Shown here in pieces: positions 18,222 through 27,272 of a stretch of DNA of 64,000 nt. This stretch comes from Rheinheimera faecalis. GTDB taxonomy: Bacteria; Pseudomonadota; Gammaproteobacteria; Enterobacterales; Alteromonadaceae. A program made the translations under genes and the position numbers. The notes below the pieces were generated by a model that searched no databases, was not told where the DNA came from, and saw nothing but the letters and a program-made list of their open reading frames with translations. The stretch lies in assembly GCF_021290965.1 (NCBI RefSeq), contig NZ_JAJOYT010000005.1, forward strand, positions 248,001 through 312,000, in the 5' to 3' direction. Position 1 is the stretch's first letter. Each line of letters opens with the position of its first letter.

Positions 18222-18345
18222 CCTGCTCACTTGGAGCCGCAGCTTTGTTGACTGCGCCCGCTCGCCCCAATCACATAGGACAACTATGTTCATGGGGTCG
18301 CGCGCGCTTGCCGTCGCGTTGCAACTCCAATTGCTTTGGGTTTTA
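18222..18345. repeat. Copy of the 125-bp palindromic repeat inside the two-component operon
   Basis: GTTGACTGCGCCCGCTCGCC, CACATAGGACAACTATGTTC and GCAACTCCAATTGCTTTGGG match the units at 15655-15955 in the same orientation, with central hairpin CCCCAAT..CATAG / CTATG..ATGGGG. It fills the whole gap between the response-regulator stop (18219) and the kinase GTG (18350). Confidence 0.85.
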
Positions 18346-18349
18346 GACA

Positions 18350-19552
18350 GTGTCCAGGCTATTCCTGCATTTTTATTTGTTTATCTCGCTTGTACTTATA
18401 GGGGTAGGCTGGACTGTAGAGCGTATTTGGCAGGAAACCCAAAGCCAGGTACCGCCCTGGGTGTTGTTAGTCGCTGACAATCTGGCAGGCCAATTGCGTA
18501 CTCAGTCTTTACCCCAAGCTAAATTATCCTCTGCTCTGGAAGCCACCTTATTGCCCGCCGGTAGTATTTTATGGTCTGAAGCTGAACTGGCTGCGCTAAA
18601 AGCTGGTCAGGTCGTGCCTCTGTTTACCACAGATCAGGTGTTCTTTTATGCCATGCAACAAGGTGAGTTATGGCAACTGGGGCCTGCTGATTTGACCGAA
18701 AGTACAGTACCTTCCTATTGGTTTAGCCTGTTATTTTTGGGCTTATTAGCTGTGGCGGTTTGGTTATGGCTTTGGCCCGTCGCCCGCGATATTCAAATGC
18801 TCAGGCAACAGTTATCCAACCCAAATGGCGTTGCCGCAGTCCCTGTTCGTTCCTTTATTGCCCCTATTGCGCTTAGTTTCGAACAGATGCGCCAACAAAT
18901 TCAGCGTCTGCTTGGTTTGCAGCGTGAAATGACTCAGGCCGTCTCGCATGAATTACGTACGCCTTTAGCTCGCCTGAGTTTTGCATTGGAGTTGTCTGCT
19001 CTGCCCACGGATGAAAAGCAATTGATGCTGAATGATGTCAAAGAGCTGGAGCAACTTGTTGATGAAATGCTGGACTATGCGCGGTTGGAATCGACTCAAC
19101 CCCAGCTGAAGCTGCAACAGGTTGATCTGTCGGAGTTGTTACAAAACTTAGTAGAAAAGCTATCGCCTTTACCTGGCGCTGCCATCGAGCTACAAGCCGG
19201 ACCTTGTTGTGTTTATGTCTGTGATGGCCATTATCTGGAAAGGGCAGTACAAAATTTATTGGTGAATGCAAAACGATTCGCTCGTGACAAGGTACTACTC
19301 AAATTAGACAGTACGCAGAATGCAGTTGAAATTACAGTTGAAGATGATGGTCCTGGCATCGCATTGGAGCAACGGGCTGAAATTCTGAAACCTTTTGTCA
19401 GATTAGACCCAAGCAGACAAAAAGGTTTTGGTGGTTTTGGTTTAGGGCTGGCTATTGTATGCCGCGTGCTGGAATGGCATCAGGCCAGTATTGAGGTAGG
19501 AGAAAGTTCTTTGGGTGGTGCCAGTTTCAGGATAAAACTGCCGTTAGCTTAA
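18350..19552 (+). CDS. Sensor histidine kinase (RstB-like)
   Basis: A 400-residue membrane kinase: N-terminal helix (FLHFYLFISLVLIGVGW), a short periplasmic part, a second helix (WFSLLFLGLLAVAVWLWLWPV), HAMP-like linker, HisKA with His200 in VSHELRTPLARL, and HATPase_c with NLLVNAKRFA, DDGPGI and GFGGFGLGLAIV. It should phosphorylate the regulator encoded upstream. The first codon after the in-frame stop is GTG 18350 and there is no convincing Shine-Dalgarno, because the 125-bp repeat lies directly upstream; TTG 18374 is another possible start. The repeat may have displaced the original ribosome binding site or altered coupling with the regulator. Confidence 0.9.
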   Translation: MSRLFLHFYLFISLVLIGVGWTVERIWQETQSQVPPWVLLVADNLAGQLRTQSLPQAKLSSALEATLLPAGSILWSEAELAALKAGQVVPLFTTDQVFFYAMQQGELWQLGPADLTESTVPSYWFSLLFLGLLAVAVWLWLWPVARDIQMLRQQLSNPNGVAAVPVRSFIAPIALSFEQMRQQIQRLLGLQREMTQAVSHELRTPLARLSFALELSALPTDEKQLMLNDVKELEQLVDEMLDYARLESTQPQLKLQQVDLSELLQNLVEKLSPLPGAAIELQAGPCCVYVCDGHYLERAVQNLLVNAKRFARDKVLLKLDSTQNAVEITVEDDGPGIALEQRAEILKPFVRLDPSRQKGFGGFGLGLAIVCRVLEWHQASIEVGESSLGGASFRIKLPLA

Positions 19553-19575
19553 TCTGTTAACGGCAGCACACAGAG

Positions 19576-20250
19576 TTAAAGTCCCAGATTTTTCAGGAAA
19601 TCATCATCTGCGTCAGAGGTTAACACCTCCACAGCTTCTGCTTCTGCCGCGTTGGTATTGGCAATAATATCGTCCGGATTTTCATCCCGTGCCGGCACAA
19701 AATCGTGCAACTGAATAAATTCAGTTTTATCCATCGACAATTCCATATAAAAAATGGCGTGGTTTGGTGTACTGAAAGTGACCCGGCGAGCCTGAGGCTG
19801 ATCCAGCTGGGTATTGATCATGATTTGCACTTGTTTATTAATCGCCATCATTTTGGGCTGACTTTGATTAATAGAAGTTTGCAGCTCTATACGAACTCTG
19901 TTGGTGAAGTCACCAACGATTTGATTCATCAGTTCGCCCATCACATTACTGACTTCGTCTGACGTATGGAAATTAGCCAATTCAGATTCTGGCATGCCCA
20001 TGCTCATCATATACTTACGGTAAATTTCCATCGCGGCTTGCGATGTAAAGTTGATAATGACTAAACCAGAAAAACCACCGTCAAATAATACAAAACAGCC
20101 CAGATCAGGACGTAAACAGGTTTTCTGGATTTTTTGCACCATAGGTGAGTAAGCAACTTTATCGTTGCCAGCTGCAGCTAATACCTGAGTAACAGACTGG
20201 CAGAGGGTGAGCAATATTTCTTCGGTGGTGACTACTTTCGTTTTTTTCAT
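19576..20250 (-). CDS. DUF3334-like protein
   Basis: About 224 residues if started at MKKTKVVTTEEIL. The central part (GCFVLFDGGFSGLVIINFTSQAAMEIYRKYMMSMGMP, then SDEVSNVMGELMNQIVGDFTNRVR) resembles DUF3334, with a look of CheX/CheC-type phosphatase folds (the E..N..GE.xN pattern). No signal or membrane segment. In-frame starts at 20277 and 20307 exist; TATAGT near 20310 could be a promoter -10, which favours the shorter forms. The C-terminus is acidic (Asp-rich). Function is not established; a role linked to chemotaxis phosphatases is speculation. Confidence 0.65.
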   Translation of the reverse strand: MKKTKVVTTEEILLTLCQSVTQVLAAAGNDKVAYSPMVQKIQKTCLRPDLGCFVLFDGGFSGLVIINFTSQAAMEIYRKYMMSMGMPESELANFHTSDEVSNVMGELMNQIVGDFTNRVRIELQTSINQSQPKMMAINKQVQIMINTQLDQPQARRVTFSTPNHAIFYMELSMDKTEFIQLHDFVPARDENPDDIIANTNAAEAEAVEVLTSDADDDFLKNLGL

Positions 20251-20391
20251 CTCATAGACCCAGCTAAACAACGACATTAGCCTTAGTATATCTCTATTCC
20301 AACGCATAACACTATAAAAAGCCTGAAGCTTTGTGTTAACAGCTCAGCTGATATCACCCTCTTTCAGGCAAGTTGAATAAGGACAAAATTG

Positions 20392-20943
20392 ATGACTGAA
20401 CAGGAAAAAATGGCTGCAGCTTTATGGTTTAACCCGGCTGACAAAACCTTAGCGAAACAACGGCAGCAGGCTAAAGCCTTGTGCGCCCAACTCAATCAGC
20501 AAGGGCCTTTGCCTTTTAAAGCACATCAACAGCTGGCTGGACAGCTATTTGGCAAACTCGGCAGCTGTTATATCGAACCCAACTTTTTCTGCGACTATGG
20601 CACTAACATTGAACTGGGACAGAATTTTTATGCCAACCACAACTGCGTTATTTTAGATGCGGCTAAAGTCCGTATTGGTGATGACGTATTGTTAGGGCCT
20701 GGGGTGCAGATTTACACTGTGACTCATCCGCTGGACGCCACACAACGTAAAACCGGACTGGAGCAAGGTAAAGCTGTGACTATAGGCAATTCAGTCTGGA
20801 TTGGCGGCGGAGCTATTATTTTGCCCGGTGTCAGTATAGGTGACGGAGCAGTCATCGCCGCTGGTGCAGTAGTGACTAAAGATGTTCCCGCTTATGTGGT
20901 GGTTGCAGGTAATCCTGCCCGTGTGATTAAAACTCTGGATTAA
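20392..20943 (+). CDS. Sugar O-acetyltransferase (maltose/galactoside acetyltransferase type)
   Basis: A 183-residue left-handed beta-helix acetyltransferase. The N-terminal helical part ([25 protein letters not shown]) and hexapeptide repeats ([47 protein letters not shown]...) with catalytic His in TVTHPLD match Maa/LacA-type enzymes. It transfers acetyl from acetyl-CoA to a sugar hydroxyl. AAGGA (20379-20383) fixes the ATG at 20392 rather than TTG 20389. The stop codon overlaps the convergent next gene by 4 nt. Confidence 0.9.
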   Translation: MTEQEKMAAALWFNPADKTLAKQRQQAKALCAQLNQQGPLPFKAHQQLAGQLFGKLGSCYIEPNFFCDYGTNIELGQNFYANHNCVILDAAKVRIGDDVLLGPGVQIYTVTHPLDATQRKTGLEQGKAVTIGNSVWIGGGAIILPGVSIGDGAVIAAGAVVTKDVPAYVVVAGNPARVIKTLD

Positions 20944-21644
20944 AGCCGGGGTTTATCGTGAATTTTTTGCAATTCGCCTGACTCTGTCAGGTGAAGTAAA
21001 CCTGAGTTAAATTGAGCCTGAAGTTTGGCATTCCAAAATGCGGCCGGATAATCGACAGATGGAAAAATCCGGTGCATTTGGATGCTGCCGCTGCCATAGT
21101 TTTTGTTAGCGTAGTAGGCCAGTACTTTGGCATCTCCCACCATCAACTGCACTCTGTCATTCATCAATAACTCAAATTGCTTCTCTCTGTCCGCTTCCTC
21201 CAGATAATGAGCTTTCTTAATAATGGCGGAAAAGTCAGGGCCTAACACTTCATTAGCTTGTTGATACGCAACAATGGTTTTGCCGGCAAGGTCTTGTAGC
21301 GTATTAATTTTAATTGTTTTATTGCTTTTTTGAATGACTACGTCCAGCACGGTAAAATAAGGCTGGCTGTAAAACGCGCCTGGGTAAGGCACGGCAACAG
21401 GGCTGGCAATATCGAGTTTTTGTTCTGAAAATAGTTTTAATAAGCGGCTGTAACTATAAAGTTCGAATTCGGCTTCAATACCTTCACGCTGCAAAATAGC
21501 TTTCACTATTTCATAGTCCACCCCAGTGATTTCGCCCTGAGCATTACGATAAGCCCATGGCGCTGAATCATGTAAACCCACCTTCACAGGGGCGGCTTGC
21601 ACCAAAGTACAAAGCAAACTGAGTAAAAAAATAAGCTGTTTCAT
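20940..21644 (-). CDS. Periplasmic solute-binding protein family 3
   Basis: A 234-residue protein with signal peptide ([19 protein letters not shown]) and the two-lobe SBP_bac_3 pattern: [86 protein letters not shown] 6 nt upstream supports the ATG at 21644. No ABC permease or ATPase is nearby, so it may be an orphan binding protein or signalling input. It is convergent with the acetyltransferase gene, with overlapping stops. Confidence 0.85.
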   Translation of the reverse strand: MKQLIFLLSLLCTLVQAAPVKVGLHDSAPWAYRNAQGEITGVDYEIVKAILQREGIEAEFELYSYSRLLKLFSEQKLDIASPVAVPYPGAFYSQPYFTVLDVVIQKSNKTIKINTLQDLAGKTIVAYQQANEVLGPDFSAIIKKAHYLEEADREKQFELLMNDRVQLMVGDAKVLAYYANKNYGSGSIQMHRIFPSVDYPAAFWNAKLQAQFNSGLLHLTESGELQKIHDKPRL

Positions 21645-21789
21645 AAAAGACTCCGGCAAGATGCTGGTCAGCAGACCTGCAGTGTTTTTAACACAGTTCA
21701 GGACCAGTGTCGCAATTTTTACGATGATGCCCGGAATAATTGTTCACAGGATCAGGTATTATTTAGCCTTGTCCTGTAGGGGGCTCATC

Positions 21790-22974
21790 ATGAGTAAAAC
21801 AGTTTCTTTTGGTTTGTTGCTGCTGCTTGCCAGCATCATAGCTATTACCCCTTTAGCCATCGATATGTACTTGCCCGCTATGCCAGTGATGGCTACTGAG
21901 CTTGGCACTGATATTGGCCTTATTCAACAATCATTAAGCATTTACCTGGCTGCTTATGGGATAGGTATGTTGGTGTTTGGTCCGCTGGCTGATGCTATTG
22001 GCCGTCGTCCTTTGGCTCTGGGTGGACTGTTATTTTTTAGTCTCGCCAGTTTTGCGTTAGCATTTTGTCAGGATGCACAGTGGTTATTGGGGTTGCGCGC
22101 TTTACAGGCTTTTGCCGGCAGTGCTGCTACTGTTGTGGTGCCTGGAATTATCCGAGCCTTGTATCAGGAAAATACCGCAAAGGGCATGTCCTATGTGTCG
22201 ATGATTATGATGATGGCTCCATTGATCGCACCGGCTATAGGCAGCGCTGTGCTTTGGGTTGGGCATTGGCAGGATATATTTCTGGTATTGGCCTTGTATT
22301 CCGCTTTGATCTTGCTGCTGACCTGGCGCTTTTTACCTGACCCTGTACCTGTAGCTAAAGGTCGTAAACTGGAGTTTTTTTCCGGCTATCGTTTTGTTTT
22401 TGCCAATGTTGCGGCACGGCCACAAATTGCGACCTCCATGTTTGCCTCTTTTGCGTTCTTCTGTTTTTTAACCGCAGTGCCTTTTGTTTATATTGAGTAC
22501 TACGGTGTGAACGAACAACTGTTTAGTCTGCTGTTTGCGCTGAATGTCGGCATGCTGATGCTGGCTAACTTTTGCAATAGCAGATGTGTTGGCCGGTTTG
22601 GTCCGCAGCGTATGCTAAATCTGGGGCTGGTATTGGCCTTATGCAGTGCCAGTGTGCTTAGCCTGGCGAACTGGTTTGAGTTGGGTCTGGTGTTTACTGT
22701 GCTGAGCATAGCTCCATTGATGGCAAGCTTAGGTTTGATTGCAACCAACGCCGATGCGATGATTTTAATGCGTTTTCCAGAACATAGCGGCACAGCCACT
22801 GCTGTGATTGGCACCTTAAGGTTTGGTAGTGGTGCCTTAGCCGGACCTTTGTTAGCTTTGGCTTATACAGGTACTGCTTTACCCTTCTCATTGTTAATGT
22901 TTTTTGGGGTGGTATTGATTGCTATCAGTCAGTTTTTAGGTGTGCATCAGGGGCGGCCAACAAAAGAAGCTTAG
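21790..22974 (+). CDS. MFS multidrug efflux transporter, Bcr/CflA family
   Basis: A 394-residue 12-helix drug/H+ antiporter. MYLPAMPVMATELGTDIGLIQQSLSIYLAAYGIGMLVFGPLADAIGRRPLALGG is diagnostic of Bcr/CflA carriers. The start MSKTVSFG at 21790 follows GGGG with good spacing; the frame is open upstream to 21661 but that extension is hydrophilic and untypical. It overlaps the comM gene tail-to-tail by 4 nt. Confidence 0.9.
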   Translation: MSKTVSFGLLLLLASIIAITPLAIDMYLPAMPVMATELGTDIGLIQQSLSIYLAAYGIGMLVFGPLADAIGRRPLALGGLLFFSLASFALAFCQDAQWLLGLRALQAFAGSAATVVVPGIIRALYQENTAKGMSYVSMIMMMAPLIAPAIGSAVLWVGHWQDIFLVLALYSALILLLTWRFLPDPVPVAKGRKLEFFSGYRFVFANVAARPQIATSMFASFAFFCFLTAVPFVYIEYYGVNEQLFSLLFALNVGMLMLANFCNSRCVGRFGPQRMLNLGLVLALCSASVLSLANWFELGLVFTVLSIAPLMASLGLIATNADAMILMRFPEHSGTATAVIGTLRFGSGALAGPLLALAYTGTALPFSLLMFFGVVLIAISQFLGVHQGRPTKEA

Positions 22975-24470
22975 GATTGTAAATAGTTAAGTAAACGGTC
23001 AAAAGAGCGGTAACTTAAGGCTTCAAGTAAATCATGGCGCTCTATCTGAGGCCGCTGCGCTAAGTCGGCCAGAGTACGCGCTACTTTAAGCAACTTATGA
23101 TAACTGCGGGCTGAAAGTTTCAACTGGGTCAGACAGCTTTCAAAGTAGTCGGCATCTGACGGAGTTAAGTAACAATGTTGCTCCAGTTCAGTAAGGTTCA
23201 AACGCGCATTAGCTTTGCCTTGTCGTTGCCATTGTATGGCTCTGGCTGAATGGACCCTTTGTTTCACTTGTGCACTGGATTCTTCGTTTTTGGGCTGGCT
23301 TAAACTGCCTTTGGCTAATAAAGGGACTTCTACCTGCAATTCAATTCTGTCCAAAAACGGGCCGGATAAGCGGCTTAAATAACGGCGGATTTGTTCAGGA
23401 CTGGAGCGGCCATCTTTATGATGCCCTGAAGGGCTTGGGTTTAATGCAACGACCAATTGAAAGCAGGCAGGAAACTCGGCTTGCCGTGCTGCTCTGGAGA
23501 TAAAGACTTTGCCACTTTCCAGAGGTTGGCGTAATGACTCCAGCACGGTGCGCGGAAACTCCGGCACTTCATCCAAAAATAAAATGCCACTGTGGGCTAA
23601 AGATATTTCTCCTGGACGAGGCACTGAGCCACCCCCAACCAATGCAACGGCAGAGCAGGTGTGATGAGGCTGGCGAAAAGGTCGCTGGTGCCACTGTTGC
23701 AAAGTTCGGGGTTGTGCTGCCACAGAATAAATCGCGGCGGTTTCTAAGGCCTCCTGATCTGTCAGTGTGGGGAGAATACCGGGTAAACGTTGTGCCAGCA
23801 TAGATTTACCTGTGCCTGCAGGCCCAAACATCAGCAAGTTGTGTTCACCGGCTGCGGCTATTTCCAGTGCTCTTTTCGCCTGAGCCTGACCGCGCACTTC
23901 GGCTAGATCCGGATAAAGTTCAGCTTCAGTAGGTGGAATAGCCGGAATAGCAGGTAAAGCCTGCTGGTGTAACAAAAAGGCGTGCAGCTGCAACAAATGT
24001 TCGGCACCACAGAGCTGCATATCTGGAATTTGTTGCGCTTGTACGGCATTTGGCAGCGGAAATACTGCGGTATGTCCGGCCATTTTACAGGCCAAAGCTA
24101 AGGGGATCTCTCCGACTATGCTGCGAATCTCACCCGACAATGCCAGTTCACCAAAAAATTCGTAGCCGGACAAATCCGCTTGTAACTGACCGCTCGCATG
24201 CAGTATGCCAAGGGCAATAGCTAAATCAAAACGCCCGCCTTCTTTGGGCAGATCTGCGGGTGCCAGATTGACGGTAATTTTATGATCAGGGAACTCAAAA
24301 CCGCTATTAATCAGTGCACTACGTACTCTGTCTTTGGCTTCTTTGACAGAAGTTTCAGGTAAGCCGACCAACTGAAATCCAGGCAAACCCCGGCTCAGGT
24401 GTACCTCCACTGTGACCAGCGGTGCCAGCAAACCGCAGCGGGCTCTGCTGTGAACTAAGGCCAGTGCCAT
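22971..24470 (-). CDS. comM: YifB/ComM family Mg-chelatase-like AAA+ ATPase
   Basis: A 499-residue protein with an N-terminal Lon-protease-like fold (GLPGFQLVGLPETSVKEAKDRVRSAL) and a Mg-chelatase-type AAA+ core: Walker A GPAGTGKSML, Walker B LFLDEVPEF, then the C-terminal lid (LKLSARSYHKLLKVARTLADL). ComM is a hexameric branch-migration helicase that extends heteroduplex during natural transformation. It is transcribed alone; the 273-bp region 24471-24743 upstream shows no clear gene or strong hairpin. Confidence 0.93.
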   Translation of the reverse strand: MALALVHSRARCGLLAPLVTVEVHLSRGLPGFQLVGLPETSVKEAKDRVRSALINSGFEFPDHKITVNLAPADLPKEGGRFDLAIALGILHASGQLQADLSGYEFFGELALSGEIRSIVGEIPLALACKMAGHTAVFPLPNAVQAQQIPDMQLCGAEHLLQLHAFLLHQQALPAIPAIPPTEAELYPDLAEVRGQAQAKRALEIAAAGEHNLLMFGPAGTGKSMLAQRLPGILPTLTDQEALETAAIYSVAAQPRTLQQWHQRPFRQPHHTCSAVALVGGGSVPRPGEISLAHSGILFLDEVPEFPRTVLESLRQPLESGKVFISRAARQAEFPACFQLVVALNPSPSGHHKDGRSSPEQIRRYLSRLSGPFLDRIELQVEVPLLAKGSLSQPKNEESSAQVKQRVHSARAIQWQRQGKANARLNLTELEQHCYLTPSDADYFESCLTQLKLSARSYHKLLKVARTLADLAQRPQIERHDLLEALSYRSFDRLLNYLQS

Positions 24471-24743
24471 AATTCATCCTTAAATAACTTTGTTTACTTA
24501 ATTTTAACCTTGAACGGCGAATTCGCCAGCAGTAGCGGTGAATTGACAAAAGTGCATCTTTAAGCTTTGGCCGACATAGATAAATCTCTGTTTATAAGGG
24601 CTATTTATTTAGCTTTTCTGCTGTGAAATACAGGAGTGCGGCTTTCATTTTTTACATTTCCTGCTATTCCTCTTACAGCAGAGCAATAAACAGGCAGCGC
24701 GACACTCATATTTGTCCGGCCATAATAAATAAATGAGGTTGCT

Positions 24744-26096
24744 GTGAAAAAAGTCGGGGGACATAAAGCGAAGATCAGGTCAGCCTCTTTGCTGTCTATC
24801 TTTCTGGTGAGCTTGCTTGGCAGTGCAGTTTTTTCGCTTCAGGCTGAAACACCTGGCATCGAACAACAAAAAGCTGCCTTTATTCAGTTGGTGCAATCCG
24901 GCCAGATGGAACAGGCTTACCAACTGGCGACGGCTTTGGAAACAGAATTGGCTGGCGATGCTGATTTTGATATGGCGTATGGCCGTATCGCCTTGCAGGT
25001 TGGTCAAAATGACAGAGCTGTGTTTGCGCTTGAGCGGGTTGTGGCTGAGAAACCTGCGTGGCAGCAAGCCCGCTTTACTCTGGCTCAGGCCTATTACAAA
25101 ACAAAAAATTATCCTGCCGCTTTACGTCAGCTCGCTGAATTGGAACAACAACCTCAGGCCGATTTAGCAGAGCCTGTTGCTAAACTACGCAGTGCAGCCG
25201 AATGGGAACAAAATAAGTTAAGTGGTTATCAGCGGCATAAAATCAAATATGCTTTTGGGCATGATGACAATGTGAACAGTGGCACAGCGGAAGACCGGAT
25301 TTTTATCCCGTCTCTTGGTGAAATTGATGTGTTCCCACAAAGCAAAGCGAGCAGTGACTACTTCCACCAGTTTGGGTACGGCTTTGATGGTCGCTGGCAG
25401 CAGGATCAACGTTATGCCTGGTTAGCTGATGCGCAGTTGGGTGCTACTCAGTTTAATCAGTTATCAGAGTTTGACCGCGAAACACTGGCCGCACGTTTTG
25501 GCTACGAGGCTGATTATCAACACTACAGTTACAGCCTGAGAGCCTACAGCAGACCTTTACGGTTAGGCGGTCAGTTGTATCGTAATGACTGGGGCGGCCA
25601 AATCAGCGGGCAGTATCAATTAAATGCCACGCACTCTTTGGGTCTACAGTGGGTATCAGGCCGTTCTGATAACAGAATAGATGACAGATTAAATCTGACT
25701 GTGCATGCCATCAGCGCTTCATGGGAGGGCAAGGGTAACCGCTGGATTAATCAGGCTAATATCAGCTTTTCCACTGAACGCAGCCGTCTGGACAGTGCTG
25801 ATTACAACAGCAGAGACGTCGGTTCATTAAGTTACACCAGCATCTGGTTGGCCAGTGCTTCTCATATTTTGATTGGCAGGGCCGAATTTCAGGATATTCG
25901 TTATAAAGCACCCCACCCGATCTTTGCTCTAAAGCGGGACGACTCGTTATTTTCCGTCAGTGGTAGCTGGATTTGGCAGTATTCGGCCTCCATCAGCACT
26001 GAACTCAGATGTAGCTACACTGATAAGAACAGCCCTGTCACTTTGTATGAGTATGACCGCACTGAATGTGTGCTAGGAGCCAGTTATGCCTTCTAA
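24744..26096 (+). CDS. TPR plus outer-membrane beta-barrel protein (Slam / DUF560-like)
   Basis: A 450-residue exported protein: signal sequence (SLLSIFLVSLLGSAVFSLQA), then about 120 residues of TPR-like helices (QMEQAYQLATALETEL, YGRIALQVGQNDRAVFALERVV, ARFTLAQAYYKTKNYPAALRQL), then from ~residue 165 a barrel-like region opening with YAFGHDDNVNSG and ending in GASYAF. This layout matches surface-lipoprotein assembly modulators (Slam, type XI secretion), which move lipoproteins through the outer membrane, although other TPR-barrel proteins look alike. The gene overlaps the FecR-type gene by 11 nt and a giant lipoprotein gene follows, a plausible cargo. The domain layout is seen; the export role is inference. 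Confidence 0.65.
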   Translation: MKKVGGHKAKIRSASLLSIFLVSLLGSAVFSLQAETPGIEQQKAAFIQLVQSGQMEQAYQLATALETELAGDADFDMAYGRIALQVGQNDRAVFALERVVAEKPAWQQARFTLAQAYYKTKNYPAALRQLAELEQQPQADLAEPVAKLRSAAEWEQNKLSGYQRHKIKYAFGHDDNVNSGTAEDRIFIPSLGEIDVFPQSKASSDYFHQFGYGFDGRWQQDQRYAWLADAQLGATQFNQLSEFDRETLAARFGYEADYQHYSYSLRAYSRPLRLGGQLYRNDWGGQISGQYQLNATHSLGLQWVSGRSDNRIDDRLNLTVHAISASWEGKGNRWINQANISFSTERSRLDSADYNSRDVGSLSYTSIWLASASHILIGRAEFQDIRYKAPHPIFALKRDDSLFSVSGSWIWQYSASISTELRCSYTDKNSPVTLYEYDRTECVLGASYAF

Positions 26097-27258
26097 ATTT
26101 ACCTTGTATGCGATACCTGTAGTTGCTCTGTGTAGTTTGGCCTTATCAGCTCAGGATCAGACCAGTCAGGAACAAACAAAGAATGCGGGCCTGACGCTAA
26201 TGGCCAGAGGCAACGTCACGGCAACGGCCACAGATACGCGGCAAAGTCGCGATCTAAGCCGCAAAGCGCCAGTCTTTAACATTGATCAGGTCAGTACGGG
26301 AGCAGAAAGCCAGGCTCAATTCAGAATGCTCGATGGTGCTTTATTGGCCTTGCAAAGCGACACAGAACTATTGATCTCAGAGTACAAAGCCGGTTCAGCC
26401 ACAGAGCAAGGCTCTGTTGTGATGGAATTGGTCAAAGGCAGTCTGCGTACAGTCACTGGTTCTATTAAAGGAGAGGCAGGTAACTATCAGTTAAAAACCC
26501 CAGTGGGTAGTATTGGTATTCGTGGCACGACCTTTCAGTTGTCTTATATCAACGAAATTATGCTGGTAGGTGTATGGGATGGCCAGATTGAATTACAGAT
26601 TACCCGTGCTGACGGCACTGTGCAAAACGTGACTTTTGGTGGCGGTCAGAGTGCTTCCTTTGCACAAATCACTGCGGCGGGGCAGGTGACCCCTTTGTTG
26701 TCTCCTCCTGCTGAATTCGCAGGAGATACGACTGGTGGTGCAGGCAACACCAATTCCAGCAGCTCAGACACAGCTGCAAATACAGCTTTTACTGATGCGA
26801 CCAATTCGTTGTCCGCTCAGGGGTCTGAAGATACCTCTTTTATCGCAGAGCAAGCCTATCAGGGCAGTAACAATCAAATTCCGGTAGCTGAGTTGATTGC
26901 TGCGCGTTCAGGCAGTTATCAATACGCCAGTATTGAACAATTCAGTGTGCAAAGTACAGAAGGTGCTGTGTCTGATTTTCAGGCCAGCATGACGATAGAT
27001 TTTGACAATGGCACAGTACCACAAGGTGAGTTGTCTTTTAGCGATGCAGGTGGGGAATGGTTTGCAGCCTTTAATGGTGTGGTAAATGTTGATCAACTGG
27101 AACTGGGTGTTAATTTCGCCAGTCACGGTAATGAGAGAGCTCAAGGCCAGATAGATACCCTGTTTGTTGACGGCATTGATCAGATCCTCGGCCAATTTGT
27201 GTTGAGTGAAATTGAGGATCCCACAACCACTGCCGGTGGTGTCTTTTTGATCAAATAG
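26086..27258 (+). CDS. FecR-domain protein
   Basis: A 390-residue exported protein with signal peptide (LYAIPVVALCSLALSA). Residues ~60-165 form a FecR domain: VFNIDQVSTGAESQAQFRMLDGALLALQSDTELLI, VKGSLRTVTGS, YQLKTPVGSIGIRGTTFQL. A Ser/Asn-rich linker and a C-terminal ~140-residue beta-rich part (IEQFSVQSTEGAVSDFQASMTIDF) follow. There is no N-terminal cytoplasmic sigma-regulator segment, so it is not a classical FecR anti-sigma protein; such stand-alone FecR-domain proteins are often encoded beside CHASE2 cyclases. It overlaps the barrel gene by 11 nt and precedes the giant lipoprotein gene by 14 nt. Confidence 0.85.
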   Translation: MPSKFTLYAIPVVALCSLALSAQDQTSQEQTKNAGLTLMARGNVTATATDTRQSRDLSRKAPVFNIDQVSTGAESQAQFRMLDGALLALQSDTELLISEYKAGSATEQGSVVMELVKGSLRTVTGSIKGEAGNYQLKTPVGSIGIRGTTFQLSYINEIMLVGVWDGQIELQITRADGTVQNVTFGGGQSASFAQITAAGQVTPLLSPPAEFAGDTTGGAGNTNSSSSDTAANTAFTDATNSLSAQGSEDTSFIAEQAYQGSNNQIPVAELIAARSGSYQYASIEQFSVQSTEGAVSDFQASMTIDFDNGTVPQGELSFSDAGGEWFAAFNGVVNVDQLELGVNFASHGNERAQGQIDTLFVDGIDQILGQFVLSEIEDPTTTAGGVFLIK

Positions 27259-27272
27259 CCCAGCCACAAAGG

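Noticed and set aside
26086-27258. Classical FecR anti-sigma regulator
   Set aside because: It has a cleavable signal peptide and no cytoplasmic N-terminal domain, and no ECF sigma factor gene is adjacent.
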